Part shown: in pieces, positions 21,752 to 30,450 of the stretch
Position numbering within the stretch: the stretch's first letter is position 1
Layout: each line of letters begins with the position of its first letter
From: a beta proteobacterium AAP51
GTDB lineage: Bacteria > Pseudomonadota > Gammaproteobacteria > Burkholderiales > Burkholderiaceae_C
Assembly (NCBI GenBank): GCA_001295905.1
Contig: LJHT01000017.1
Span: 1 to 64,000, forward strand
Length of the DNA: 64,000 nt
Direction of reading: 5' to 3'
Position numbers and translations under genes: made by a program
Notes under the pieces: model-generated
Seen by the model: only the letters and a program-made list of their open reading frames with translations
The model's database searches: none
What the model was told of the DNA's origin: nothing

Positions 21752-21820
21752 ACCTCTCTGAGGAGCCTGGGGCTGTGCCTTGGCTCGCAGGCTGGCCACC
21801 CTGCCCCAGGGCTTGGGCAC

Positions 21821-23107
21821 TCAGGCGTCCTGCGCCAGCCTCAACCCGGTGAACTGCCAGCGCGCCGCGGCGGGAAAGAAGTTGCGGTAGCTGGCCCGCA
21901 GGTGGCTGCGCGGCGTGGCGATGGAACCACCGCGCAGCACGGTCTGGTCGAGCATGAACTTGCCGTTGTATTCACCCACCGCGCCGGCCCAGGGCTGGTA
22001 GCCGGGGTAAGGCAGGTAGCTGCTGCGCGTCCATTGCCACAGCTCGCCGAACAGCTGCTGCAGGCCCGCCCGGCCGGGCTGCGCCGGTGGCGCCTGCAGC
22101 GGGCCGCTGTCGCTGCAGCTGCCGGCGGCGATGCCGGCTTCGGCCAGCGGCGCGGCAGCGGCTTCCCACTCGGCCTCGGTGGGCAGGCGCAGCGGCAGGC
22201 CGCTGCGCGCTGCGGCCCAGCGCGCGTAGGCATCGGCCTCGAACAGGCTCAGGTGGGCCACCGGCACGTGCGGCTGCAGCGGCTGCAGGCCGTGCAGCGT
22301 GTAGCGCCACCAAGCGCCGTCTTCGCCGCGCCGCCAGTACAGCGGGGCCTGTACGCCCTGGGCCTGCACCCAGTCCCAGCCGGCGGCCAGCCACCAGCGC
22401 GGCTCGGCATAGCCCCCGTCGGCCATGAAGGCGGCCCACTCGCCTTGGGTCGTCAGGCGCTGGGCCAGGGCGTAGGGCGCCAGGAAGACGCGGTGCGCCG
22501 GGGTTTCGTTGTCGAAAGCGAAACCGGGGCCGTGGTGGCCGATCTGCACCAGGCCGCCGGGCTGGGACAACCAGGTCAGCGGCAGATCAGATCCCTCAGT
22601 CACCTGGACCTCTTCAGGCGCCGCGCGGTACACCGGCGCCAGCGGGTTGCACGAGAAGAGGTGCAGCAGGTCGGTGAGCAACAGTTCCTGGTGCTGCTGC
22701 TCGTGCTGCAGGCCCAGCTCCAGGCGCTCGGCCAGGGCTGGCTCGGCCTCGCGCTGCAGCAGGGCCTGCACCCGTTCGTCCACCGCGTGGCGCCAGGCCA
22801 GCACCTCGGCCAGCGAAGGCCGCGTCACCAGGCCGCGCTGCGACCGCGGGTGGCGTTCGCCCACGCCCTGGTAGTAGCTGTTGAACAGCACTCGGTAGGC
22901 CGGGTGGTGGGGGCGGAAGCCGGGGTCGAAGGCCTCGAGCACGAAGGTCTCGAAGAACCAGGTCACGTGGGCCAGGTGCCACTTCACGGGGCTGGCGTCG
23001 GGCATGCTCTGGGCTTGGCAGTCGGCCTCGCTCAGCGGCGCGGCTAGCGTCTCGGTGCGGGCGCGCAGCGCGATGTAGCGGGCAAGCAGGCTGTTCATTA
23101 CGGCCAC
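21821..23107 (-). CDS. egtB: Ergothioneine biosynthesis protein EgtB-like (sulfoxide synthase)
   Basis: 428 residues, or 425 from the internal ATG giving MNSLLARYIAL. The DinB-like N-terminal half has the iron ligands in WHLAHVTWFFE and HEQQHQE, and the C-terminal half is a formylglycine-generating-enzyme (FGE-sulfatase) fold with VLRGGSIATP and SYRNFFP. EgtB joins a sulfur donor to trimethylhistidine using oxygen and non-haem iron. The methyltransferase partner EgtD is usually adjacent but is not in this window, so either it lies elsewhere or the protein has another substrate. Confidence 0.82.
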   Translation of the reverse strand: MAVMNSLLARYIALRARTETLAAPLSEADCQAQSMPDASPVKWHLAHVTWFFETFVLEAFDPGFRPHHPAYRVLFNSYYQGVGERHPRSQRGLVTRPSLAEVLAWRHAVDERVQALLQREAEPALAERLELGLQHEQQHQELLLTDLLHLFSCNPLAPVYRAAPEEVQVTEGSDLPLTWLSQPGGLVQIGHHGPGFAFDNETPAHRVFLAPYALAQRLTTQGEWAAFMADGGYAEPRWWLAAGWDWVQAQGVQAPLYWRRGEDGAWWRYTLHGLQPLQPHVPVAHLSLFEADAYARWAAARSGLPLRLPTEAEWEAAAAPLAEAGIAAGSCSDSGPLQAPPAQPGRAGLQQLFGELWQWTRSSYLPYPGYQPWAGAVGEYNGKFMLDQTVLRGGSIATPRSHLRASYRNFFPAAARWQFTGLRLAQDA

Positions 23108-23130
23108 TGTAGCGGCCCGGGCGGGCTAGA

Positions 23131-24228
23131 GTGCTGCGCATGCAGCTTGCGCCAGCCCCGCTGAACCCTGGCCGCTGGCGCACGGCGCTGGTGGTCATCG
23201 CCCGCGACGAGGCCCCGCGCATCGCCCGCCTGCTGGACAGCGTGGCGCCCTGGGTCGACCAGCTGCTGGTGCTGGACACCGGCAGCCAGGACGACACCGC
23301 CGGCGTGGCGCAGCGCTGCGGCGCCGAGGTGCGGCACTTCGCCTGGTGTGACGACTTCTCGGCCGCCCGCAACGCCGCGCTGGCGGCGGCGGGGGCCGAC
23401 TGGCACCTGGTGATGGACGCCGACGAGTGGCTGCAGGAAGGCGGCCCTGCCTTGGCCGCGCTCCGCCACACCGCGCCCGAATTCGTGGGCGTGCTGCGGC
23501 TGGACGACCGCGGCGCCGCCGCCGGCCTCGTGCACACCTGGCTGAGCCGCGTGCTGCCCGGCACGCTGCGCTACGCCGGCCGCGTGCACGAGCAGCCACA
23601 GCACGCCCTGCCCCAACGCCGCCTGCCGCTGGTGGTGGGCCACGACGGCTACGCCCCGGAACGCCTGGCCGCCAAGCGTGGCCGCAACCACGCCCTGCTT
23701 CAGGCCGAACTGCAGGCCGCGCCCGACGACGCCTACCTCTGGTTCCAGATGGGCAAGAACCAGGGTGTCTATGCGCCGCAGGCCAGCGACCCCGCCGCCG
23801 AACACGCCGCCGCTGCCCAGGCCCTGCAGCGTGCCGACGCACTGCGCCCCGCCCAGGCGCCCTGGGCCCACGACCTCGCTGCGCGGCTGCTGTACGCGCT
23901 GCGCTGCGCCGGCCGCCATGCCGAAGGCTGGGCCTGGGCCGAGGCGCGGCTGCAGACGCACGAAGACTCGCCCGACTTCTTCTTCGCCCTGGGCGACCTG
24001 CTGCTGGACTGGACGGCCACGCGGCCCGGCGACGCGCTGGCCCTGCTGGAGATGGCCGAAGCCGCCTGGCGGCGCTGCCTGGAGCTGGGCGAGCGGCCCG
24101 ACCAGAGTGGCAGCGTGCAAGGCCGCGGCAGCCACCTGGCCGCGCACAACCTGGCCCTGGTGTGCGAGGGCCTGGGCCGCGCCGAAGAGGCCCGCGCGCT
24201 GCGCCTGCGCTTCAAGCTGCCGGGCTAG
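23131..24228 (+). CDS. GT2-family glycosyltransferase with TPR-like C-terminus
   Basis: 365 residues from GTG at 23131; ATG at 23140 is equally likely. The GT-A fold begins with VVIARDEAPRIARLLDSV and contains LDTGSQDDT and the metal-binding LVMDADEWL. The C-terminal half (about 190-360) is helical and TPR-like. This arrangement is typical of GT2 enzymes acting on peptides or surface glycans. It lies at the head of a three-gene glycosylation group next to the flagellin genes, so a role in flagellin glycosylation is possible (inference). Confidence 0.8.
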   Translation: MLRMQLAPAPLNPGRWRTALVVIARDEAPRIARLLDSVAPWVDQLLVLDTGSQDDTAGVAQRCGAEVRHFAWCDDFSAARNAALAAAGADWHLVMDADEWLQEGGPALAALRHTAPEFVGVLRLDDRGAAAGLVHTWLSRVLPGTLRYAGRVHEQPQHALPQRRLPLVVGHDGYAPERLAAKRGRNHALLQAELQAAPDDAYLWFQMGKNQGVYAPQASDPAAEHAAAAQALQRADALRPAQAPWAHDLAARLLYALRCAGRHAEGWAWAEARLQTHEDSPDFFFALGDLLLDWTATRPGDALALLEMAEAAWRRCLELGERPDQSGSVQGRGSHLAAHNLALVCEGLGRAEEARALRLRFKLPG

Positions 24229-24423
24229 CTTCCGTCTTGTGCGGCGCCAAGCCGGCACCTGTTCGAGCCGCCCTGCTCCAGCAGAACAGCCGCCGAGAAC
24301 GCGGCCATTTCGCCGCATCACCGGGCCGGGCGGCTGCCTAGACTGGAACAAGCGCCCTTGGTCCCCCTGGGGCCGTGCGCTGCCCGCGCGGTGCGGGCCA
24401 CCACAACCTGCCCGGAGAAACCC

Positions 24424-25779
24424 ATGATTCCAAAGACGATCCACGTCATTTGGGTCGGCGACGAGAGCAAGCGCCCCGACAACTGCATCAGCACCTGGGC
24501 GCAGCACAACCCCGGCTGGCAGCTGAAGATCTGGGGCAACGACTTGCTGGCCGACACCGACTGGGTGAACACCGAGCACATGCGTGCGATGTCCGAGCGC
24601 GAGCTCAACGGCGTCGCCGACATGATGCGCTGGGAGATCCTGTACCGCGAGGGCGGCTTCGTGGTCGACGCCGACAGCGTGTGCATCCGTCCGCTGGACG
24701 ACGACCTGCTGGACCGCGTGGCCTTCGCCTGCTGGGAAAACGAGATCGCCAGGCCCGGCCTCATCGCTGCCGGCTACGTGGCCTGCAGCGCCGGCAACCC
24801 CTTCATCGGGCAGATCATCCTCGACATCCAGCGTGAACCCAGCGTCGTGCACGACAGCGCCTGGAAGACCGTGGGCCCGCAGCGACTGACCGATGCCTAC
24901 CGCCGCTACGCCTACCAGGATCTCGACATCCTGCCCAGCCACTGCTTCATCCCCGAGCACTTCACAGGCATCAGCTACAAGGGCGCGGGCACGGTCTATG
25001 CGCGCCAGGAGTGGGCTTCCACCAAGCGCAGCTACGGCGCGCTGCACCTGAAAGCCTTCGATGCCGACGGCCGCGCCACGGGCAGCGTGGCGCCTGCGGC
25101 TGCGGCGGCCCCTGCCCCTGCACCCTCGCCCGCAGCCGCTGCCGCGCCACCCGCGGCCCCTGCCCGCTCGGCCCTGGAAGCCCGGCACGACCCCTACTTC
25201 GTGCAGAAGGTGGCCGTGGGCAAGGAGCTCATCGGCCGTTCGCGCCTGGACGTCTTCGCCCAGCTGTGCAAGGGCAAGCGCGTGCTGCACATGGGCTGCG
25301 CCGACTGGCCCATCACCGACCCCAAGACCTCGCTGCACCTGGCCCTGGAGCCCCACTGCCTGCGCCTGGACGGTTTCGACGTGCAGCGCGAGGCACTGGC
25401 GGGTCTGGCCCCTCATGTCAAGGGCCGCCTGTATTCAGACCTCGCCGAAGTGACCGACGCCTACGACCTGGTGCTGGTGCCCGAGGTGATGGAACACGTG
25501 CCCGACGTGGCGGGTTTCCTGGCGCAGCTGCATGCGCTGAACGCGCCGCACTACGTCATCACCGTGCCCGATGCCTACCAGTGCCGCCAGCGCCACTTCG
25601 ACTTCGTCGACGGTCCCGAGACCTTCGTCGAGGTGGTGCACCCCGACCACAACTGCTGGTACACGCCCTACACCTTCGCCAACGTGATGCGCAAGTACAC
25701 GCCCTGGCATCTGGACGGCATGTGGTTCTTCAACGGCATCTCTTTGCTGGCGGTGCTGAGCAAACACCCGCGCGTCTGA
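24424..25779 (+). CDS. Fusion of GT32-like glycosyltransferase and SAM-dependent methyltransferase
   Basis: 451 residues from ATG at 24424, preceded by GGAG. Residues 1 to about 215 are a GT32 (Och1/DXD-sugar) domain: IPKTIHVIWVGDE, RWEILYREGGFVVDADSVC with the DXD motif near residue 82. A 30-residue Ala/Pro linker (about 219-250) joins a methyltransferase-like domain starting near residue 285 (VLHMGCADWP, then LVLVPEVMEHVPDVAGFL). A glycan made and methylated by one polypeptide is plausible, for example on flagellin encoded 2.5 kb away. The two domains are clear; substrate and acceptor are not. Confidence 0.8.
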   Translation: MIPKTIHVIWVGDESKRPDNCISTWAQHNPGWQLKIWGNDLLADTDWVNTEHMRAMSERELNGVADMMRWEILYREGGFVVDADSVCIRPLDDDLLDRVAFACWENEIARPGLIAAGYVACSAGNPFIGQIILDIQREPSVVHDSAWKTVGPQRLTDAYRRYAYQDLDILPSHCFIPEHFTGISYKGAGTVYARQEWASTKRSYGALHLKAFDADGRATGSVAPAAAAAPAPAPSPAAAAAPPAAPARSALEARHDPYFVQKVAVGKELIGRSRLDVFAQLCKGKRVLHMGCADWPITDPKTSLHLALEPHCLRLDGFDVQREALAGLAPHVKGRLYSDLAEVTDAYDLVLVPEVMEHVPDVAGFLAQLHALNAPHYVITVPDAYQCRQRHFDFVDGPETFVEVVHPDHNCWYTPYTFANVMRKYTPWHLDGMWFFNGISLLAVLSKHPRV

Positions 25780-25880
25780 GCGGCTGAGGGCCCGAGCGGC
25801 CCGGCCCGCGCGCATGGCAGCGCCTGAACGCCTGAACGGCCAGACGCCCAGACGCCCGGGGCACCCCGGGCGCCGCCCTC

Positions 25881-27788
25881 TCAGGCCGGCAGATGCTCGG
25901 GCGGCAGCCCGTCCACGGCGCGCTGCCACATGCGTTCGAACAGCGCTTCCATCTGCGGCGCCAGACGCGCGCTGTCGAACAGCGGTGAGGTCAGCCGCGC
26001 CTCGGCCAGCCGGGCGGCCAGCGCCTGGCGGCGTGGCGCATCGGAGGCCAGCTCGGCCACCAGCGCTTCGTAGGCCGGCACGCTGCTGCACACCAGTTCG
26101 GGCAAGCCCAGGGCGCCCAGCAAGCTGCCCGCCACGCGCGAGGCGAAGGTGCGCCCGCTCGAGGTGACCACCGGCACGCCGGCCCAGAGCATGTCGCTGG
26201 CCGTGGTGTGGCCGTTGCAGGGCCAGGTGTCGAGGAAGAGGTCGGCACAGGCCACGCGGTCGAGGTGCTGCGCCTGCGGCACCGTCTCGGCGAACACCAG
26301 GCGCGCGGGGTCGATGCCACGCGCCTGGGCTTCGCGCCGCAGCGCCGGTGGGGCCTGCGGCGTCCAGGCCAGCAGCCACAGCACGGCATCGGGCAGGCGC
26401 TGCAGCAGGCGGCACCAGACGTCGAAGACCTCCGGCGAGATCTTGTAGGGCTGGTTGAAGCCGCACAGCACCAGCGCGTCTTCCGGCAGGCCCTGGCTGG
26501 CGCGCGTGGGCGCCACCGGCACGCGCCGCGTGCCGTCGTTGCACTGGTAGCACAGCGGCAGGTGCGCGATCTTCTCGGTGAACCACGGTGCATGGTCCAG
26601 CGGCGTGATGTGCGCGTCGCTGATGAGGTAGTCGATGCAATCGGCACCCGTGGTGCCGGGGAAGCCCAGGTAGGCCACCTGCACCGGCGCGGCGCGGTAG
26701 GCGAAGACCTCGGGCCAGGCGTCCTGGGTGTAGCCCTTCAGGTCGACGAGGATGTCGATGCCATCGGCACGTATGCGTTCGGCCAGCGCGCGCGGCGTCA
26801 TCGGGCGCGCTTCGATGAAGTGGTCGGCCGCCGCGCGCAGGCGCTGGCGCATGGGGCCGCCATCGTCGCGGCCGTGGCTGTACAGGAAGACCTCGTAGCG
26901 CTGGCGGTCGTGGCGCTCCACCAGCTGGGCCATGAGGTAGCTGGTGGCGTGCTCGTGGAAGTCGCTCGACACATAGCCCAGCTTCAGCTTCTGGACCGGC
27001 TGCGCCGCGCGTGGTGGCAAGGGCTTCACGCGGCTGGCCACGAAACGCGCGCAGGCGCGCACCGCACGCAGCTGTTCTTCGGGGTCGTCGAGCAGCGTCA
27101 CGTGCACGAAGGGGTTGGTCTCGACCACGGCGTCTTCGGGCAGGGCCGCGATGGAAGCCCGCAGCTGCTGCACCTGCGTGTCGGCACCGCGCCAGTCGCA
27201 CACCTCGCGCTCGAAGAAGGCCAGCAGGTCGTGCACCGCCACCTGGCGGTGCCCCAGGCCCAGCAGCAGCGCGGTGCGGAAGCACTCGGCCGCCTCCAGC
27301 TTCAGCCCCAGGGCCTTGAAGCTGTGGCCCAGGCGCACGTGCAGGTCGGCCTCGGCCGGGCGATGCGCCAGGGCCTGCATGTAGTGGGTGATGGCCGCCT
27401 GCGGCTTGCCGGTGTCGAGCAGCACGCCCGCCAGCATCACGCGCAGCTCGTAGCTCAGCAGGCGATCGGGCACCGCTTCCAGCAGCTGCGCCACGTCCTC
27501 GTGCCGGCGCAGCGCCATCAGGGCGTTCACCTGCAGGGCCAGCGCCAGGGTGTTTTCGGGTTCGCAGGCGCGTGCAGCAGCGGCGGCGGCGCAGGCGCGT
27601 TCGGGCAGGCCGGCCTTCAGCAGCGCGTCGGCCAGGTTCACGCCGTACAGCGTGTCTTGCGGCTGCAGGCGCGTGGCGTGCTCGAAGCGGTTCGCGGCCT
27701 CGACCCACTGCCCCTTGCGCGCGAACTTCTGACCCTGAAGCCACACCTGCTGGGCGCGTGCCGCGGCTTGCGTGAGTGCTTTGGACAT
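25881..27788 (-). CDS. TPR-containing O-linked GlcNAc transferase-like protein (GT41/SPINDLY family)
   Basis: 635 residues. Residues 1 to about 185 are TPR repeats for acceptor recognition. The catalytic part carries YVSSDFHEHATSYL, ILVDLKGYT, YLGFPGTTGADCIDYLISD, CGFNQPYKISPEVFDVW and DTWPCNGHTTASDMLWAG, the GT41 hallmarks. Related bacterial enzymes modify cytoplasmic proteins, in several cases flagellin or adhesins. It is divergent from the flagellin gene 540 bases away, which supports flagellin as a target, but that is inference. Confidence 0.87.
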   Translation of the reverse strand: MSKALTQAAARAQQVWLQGQKFARKGQWVEAANRFEHATRLQPQDTLYGVNLADALLKAGLPERACAAAAAARACEPENTLALALQVNALMALRRHEDVAQLLEAVPDRLLSYELRVMLAGVLLDTGKPQAAITHYMQALAHRPAEADLHVRLGHSFKALGLKLEAAECFRTALLLGLGHRQVAVHDLLAFFEREVCDWRGADTQVQQLRASIAALPEDAVVETNPFVHVTLLDDPEEQLRAVRACARFVASRVKPLPPRAAQPVQKLKLGYVSSDFHEHATSYLMAQLVERHDRQRYEVFLYSHGRDDGGPMRQRLRAAADHFIEARPMTPRALAERIRADGIDILVDLKGYTQDAWPEVFAYRAAPVQVAYLGFPGTTGADCIDYLISDAHITPLDHAPWFTEKIAHLPLCYQCNDGTRRVPVAPTRASQGLPEDALVLCGFNQPYKISPEVFDVWCRLLQRLPDAVLWLLAWTPQAPPALRREAQARGIDPARLVFAETVPQAQHLDRVACADLFLDTWPCNGHTTASDMLWAGVPVVTSSGRTFASRVAGSLLGALGLPELVCSSVPAYEALVAELASDAPRRQALAARLAEARLTSPLFDSARLAPQMEALFERMWQRAVDGLPPEHLPA

Positions 27789-28324
27789 GGGCTGGCCTTC
27801 TGGTTGACGGAAACCCTCCCAGGGTAAGCCGCCACGCCCTGGGGCAAGCGGCCGAGGAACTGCGCTTTGTGCCTGCTATTCGCCACCACACCGGGCGCGG
27901 GCGGGGTTGCACGCGAGGAGAACCTGGCCTTTGCATGGCCTTCGAACGAGCTTCGAACGGCTTGCGAATGAGCGCTCAGGTTTGCCTTCCAAGCGCCGAA
28001 ATGCCTGCGTCCGACACCGCTTTTCCGCGAGACAGCGCACAGCCCCCTTCGCAAAGGCCTAAAGAACGGCAGGCCCGAGACGAAAACGGCTTCAACGCAC
28101 TTGCGAAAGCGGGTGCGGGGTCCGGACCCAACGAGGCACCGCAGACCAGCCCCCGATGAAAGGGGCGGGCATGCAGTCTCCTTCAAGCCCGGGCGAGTTC
28201 CGGCGGTGCGTCGCCTTCGGGCGCCACACCGGTGGAGTTGCAGGCAGGCACCGTGCACAACGATGTCCCGACTGCGGAGCCTGCCAGGCCTAAAGCCTGT
28301 GGTCATCAACCTTTGGAGTTCAAC
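27789..28324. promoter_or_regulatory. Long leader region between the GT41 gene and the first flagellin gene
   Basis: 536 bases with no convincing gene. It includes a candidate sigma-28 promoter about 240 bases upstream of the flagellin ATG (listed separately), which would give a long 5' untranslated leader. The leader has several GGA and hairpin-forming segments (for example around 28282-28296, AGGCCTAAAGCCT) that could bind a regulator such as CsrA; none was confirmed. Confidence 0.4.
28060..28086 (+). promoter_or_regulatory. Candidate sigma-28 (FliA) promoter for flagellin 1
   Basis: TAAA at 28060-28063, a 15-base spacer, then GACGAAAA at 28079-28086, which matches six of eight positions of the FliA -10 consensus GCCGATAA at the correct spacing. 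The fliD promoter found independently has the same GACGAAA core, which strengthens the call. Confidence 0.5.
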
Positions 28325-29149
28325 ATGGCCCTCTCGATCAATACCAACGCGGTTTCACTGAATGCCCAGCGCAACCTCAGCATGAGCCAGTCTTCCCTGT
28401 CCACCTCGATGCAGCGCCTCTCCTCGGGTCTGCGCGTCAACAGCGCCAAGGACGATGCCGCCGGTCTGGCCATCGCCGAGCGCATGAATTCCCAGGTGCG
28501 TGGCAACACCGTGGCCGTGCGCAACGCCAACGATGCCATCTCGCTGGCCCAGACGGCCGAAGGCGCCATCGGCAAGGTGGGCGACATGCTGCAGCGCATG
28601 CGTGAACTGGCCGTGCAGTCGGCCAACGCCACCAACGGCACCGACGACCGTGCCAACCTCGACGCCGAGTTCCAGCAGCTGGGCGCGGAAATCACGCGCA
28701 CGCTGACCAACACCCGCTTCAACGGCCAGAACATCCTGGACACGAACTCGGGCACGCAGGCCTTCCAGATCGGCGCCAACAGCACCGACGTCGTGGAAGT
28801 GGTCACCACCGGCCTGGCCACCGCAGCCACCATCACGGCCGTGGCCTCGGGCGCCATCACCAGCGCCGCCCTGGCCAGCACGGCCATGAGCAACATCGAC
28901 GCGGCCCTGCGCACGGTGAACACCGAGCGCGCCAACTACGGTGCCGTGCAGAACCGCTTCGAGGCCATCATCTCGAACCTGCAGGTGGCCACCGAGAACG
29001 AAGCCGCGGCCCGTGGCCGCATCATGGATGCCGACTTCGCCACCGAGACGGCGAACCTCTCGCGCAGCCAGATCCTGCAGCAGGCCGGCACGGCGATGGT
29101 GGCGCAGGCCAACCAGCTGCCGCAGATCGTGCTGAGCCTCATCCGCTGA
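28325..29149 (+). CDS. fliC: Flagellin 1
   Basis: 274 residues from ATG at 28325, with GGAG about 8 bases upstream. The conserved D0/D1 termini are present: INTNAVSLNAQRNLSMSQ and RLSSGLRVNSAKDDAAGLAI at the N-terminus, and AARGRIMDADFATETANLSR and MVAQANQLPQIVLSLIR at the C-terminus. The length is short: the variable D2/D3 region is reduced to about 50 Ala/Thr-rich residues, a small-core flagellin. It is followed by a second flagellin gene with matching termini but a different centre. Confidence 0.95.
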   Translation: MALSINTNAVSLNAQRNLSMSQSSLSTSMQRLSSGLRVNSAKDDAAGLAIAERMNSQVRGNTVAVRNANDAISLAQTAEGAIGKVGDMLQRMRELAVQSANATNGTDDRANLDAEFQQLGAEITRTLTNTRFNGQNILDTNSGTQAFQIGANSTDVVEVVTTGLATAATITAVASGAITSAALASTAMSNIDAALRTVNTERANYGAVQNRFEAIISNLQVATENEAAARGRIMDADFATETANLSRSQILQQAGTAMVAQANQLPQIVLSLIR

Positions 29150-29164
29150 GCGACATCGCGCCTG

Positions 29165-29275
29165 GCGCGGCCCGCAGCGGGCCGCGCACGCCATGCACAG
29201 GGCCTTCGGGCCCTGTTCTCATTGCTGGGGCCTTCGGGCCCTGTTGTCATTGCTGGGGCCTCCAGGCCCCGTTTC
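29165..29275 (+). terminator. Run of hairpins after flagellin 1, including three tandem stem-loops
   Basis: A 10-bp GC stem at 29165-29188 is followed by three near-repeats: ACAGGGCC-TTCG-GGCCCTGT (29197-29216), GGGGCC-TTCG-GGCCCT (about 29227-29242) and GGGGCC-TCCA-GGCCCC (about 29255-29270). They are joined by the near-identical spacers GTTCTCATTGCTG and GTTGTCATTGCTG. Each stem ends in a short T-rich stretch, so the array probably terminates fliC1 transcripts or stabilises their 3' ends. Confidence 0.7.
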
Positions 29276-29449
29276 TGATGGCAGGTGGCCTGCCCAGCAA
29301 TGGTTTGCCCGCCTTTTCCGCCTTTGTTCCTTCGATTGGAAAGGCCCACGCTGCCGAAGAATATCCACAGCAGGTCCTGAACTCTCCGGCCTGCGGGAGC
29401 CGGTTCCTTTGCACCGGAGACAGTACAGCCTTCGCACGGAGAAACCGAC

Positions 29450-30277
29450 GTGGCACAAACGATCAACACGAACTTGGTGTCGCTGAATGCCCAGCGCAAC
29501 CTGTCGATGTCAGGCGGTTCGCTGGCCACGTCGATGCAGCGGCTGTCATCGGGCCTGCGCGTCAACAGCGCGAAGGACGACGCCGCCGGCCTGGCCATCG
29601 CCGACCGCATGCAGACCCAGGTTCGCGGCATGAACGTGGCGATGCGCAATGCCAACGACGGCATCTCGCTGGCGCAGACGGCCGAGGGCGCCATCGGCAA
29701 GATCGGCGACATGCTGCAGCGCATGCGTGAACTGGCGGTGCAGGCGGCCAACGCCACCAACGGCAGCGACGACCGCGCCAACCTCGACGCCGAGTTCGGC
29801 CAGCTCACCGACGAAATCACGCGGGTGATGACCAACACGCGCTTCAACGGGCTGTCCATCCTGGGCTCGGATGCCGGCTCGCAGGCCTTCCAGGTGGGCG
29901 CCAACGCCGACGACCAGATCACCATCGTCACCAACCCGCTGCTCACCGACCCGGCCATGGCCACGCTGCCCAACGCCGACCTGCTGAGCGCGGCCAACGC
30001 CACCATCTCGATGCAGGCCATCGACGCCGCGCTGACGGTGGTGAACGCCGAGCGCGCGCAGTACGGCGCCACGCAGAACCGCTTCGAGGCCGTCATCGCC
30101 ACGCTGCAGGTAGCCTCCGAGAACCAGTCGGCCGCGCGCGGCCGCATCATGGACGCCGACTTCGCGGTGGAAACCGCCAACCTCTCGCGTTCGCAGATCC
30201 TCCAGCAGGCCGGCACGGCGATGGTGGCGCAGGCCAACCAGCTGCCGCAGCAGGTGCTGCAGCTGCTGCAGGGCTGA
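29450..30277 (+). CDS. fliC2: Flagellin 2
   Basis: 275 residues from GTG at 29450, with GGAG at 29438-29441. The D0/D1 ends are nearly the same as in flagellin 1 (NLVSLNAQRNLSMSGGS; AARGRIMDADFAVETANLSR; ANQLPQQVLQLLQG), but the centre (about residues 150-195) differs. A tandem duplication followed by divergence of the surface region is the simple explanation. No sigma-28 promoter as good as those of fliD or fliS was seen upstream, so the two flagellins may be regulated differently. Confidence 0.93.
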   Translation: MAQTINTNLVSLNAQRNLSMSGGSLATSMQRLSSGLRVNSAKDDAAGLAIADRMQTQVRGMNVAMRNANDGISLAQTAEGAIGKIGDMLQRMRELAVQAANATNGSDDRANLDAEFGQLTDEITRVMTNTRFNGLSILGSDAGSQAFQVGANADDQITIVTNPLLTDPAMATLPNADLLSAANATISMQAIDAALTVVNAERAQYGATQNRFEAVIATLQVASENQSAARGRIMDADFAVETANLSRSQILQQAGTAMVAQANQLPQQVLQLLQG

Positions 30278-30349
30278 TTTTTCCGGCGCCACCGGCGCCG
30301 ACCGCGCTGGAGATGTCCGGGCCTGAACCCGGGGTCTGAAAAAAGGCCC

Positions 30350-30376
30350 TCAAGTTCTTGCGGCGGGTGACGAAAT
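30350..30376 (+). promoter_or_regulatory. Candidate sigma-28 promoter for fliD
   Basis: TCAAGTTC beginning at 30350 (TCAA at 30350-30353), a 15-base spacer, then GACGAAAT at 30369-30376. Betaproteobacterial FliA promoters often read TCAAG...CCGA.A. It lies 75 bases before the fliD start. Confidence 0.6.
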
Positions 30377-30450
30377 CAGCGTTGAAGACCCGGGATTGCG
30401 CCCTGCCGCTGCCCGGCTGTCCTCTGATTTCACCCTAGGGAGATTCCATC

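Noticed and set aside
29197..29275. CRISPR-like repeat array between the flagellin genes
   Set aside because: Only three palindromic units with near-identical short spacers and no cas genes; they are tandem hairpins.
29334..29360. Sigma-28 promoter for flagellin 2 (GCCGAAGA at 29353-29360)
   Set aside because: The -10-like word is fair, but the matching -35 position reads GATT, unlike the TCAA/TAAA of the other late promoters. Not listed as a feature.
30284..30300. Terminator hairpin after flagellin 2 (CGGCGCC-ACC-GGCGCCG)
   Set aside because: A perfect 7-bp stem exists but no T-run follows on the plus strand; the T-run lies before it. Could be a stabilising hairpin, but not called as a terminator.
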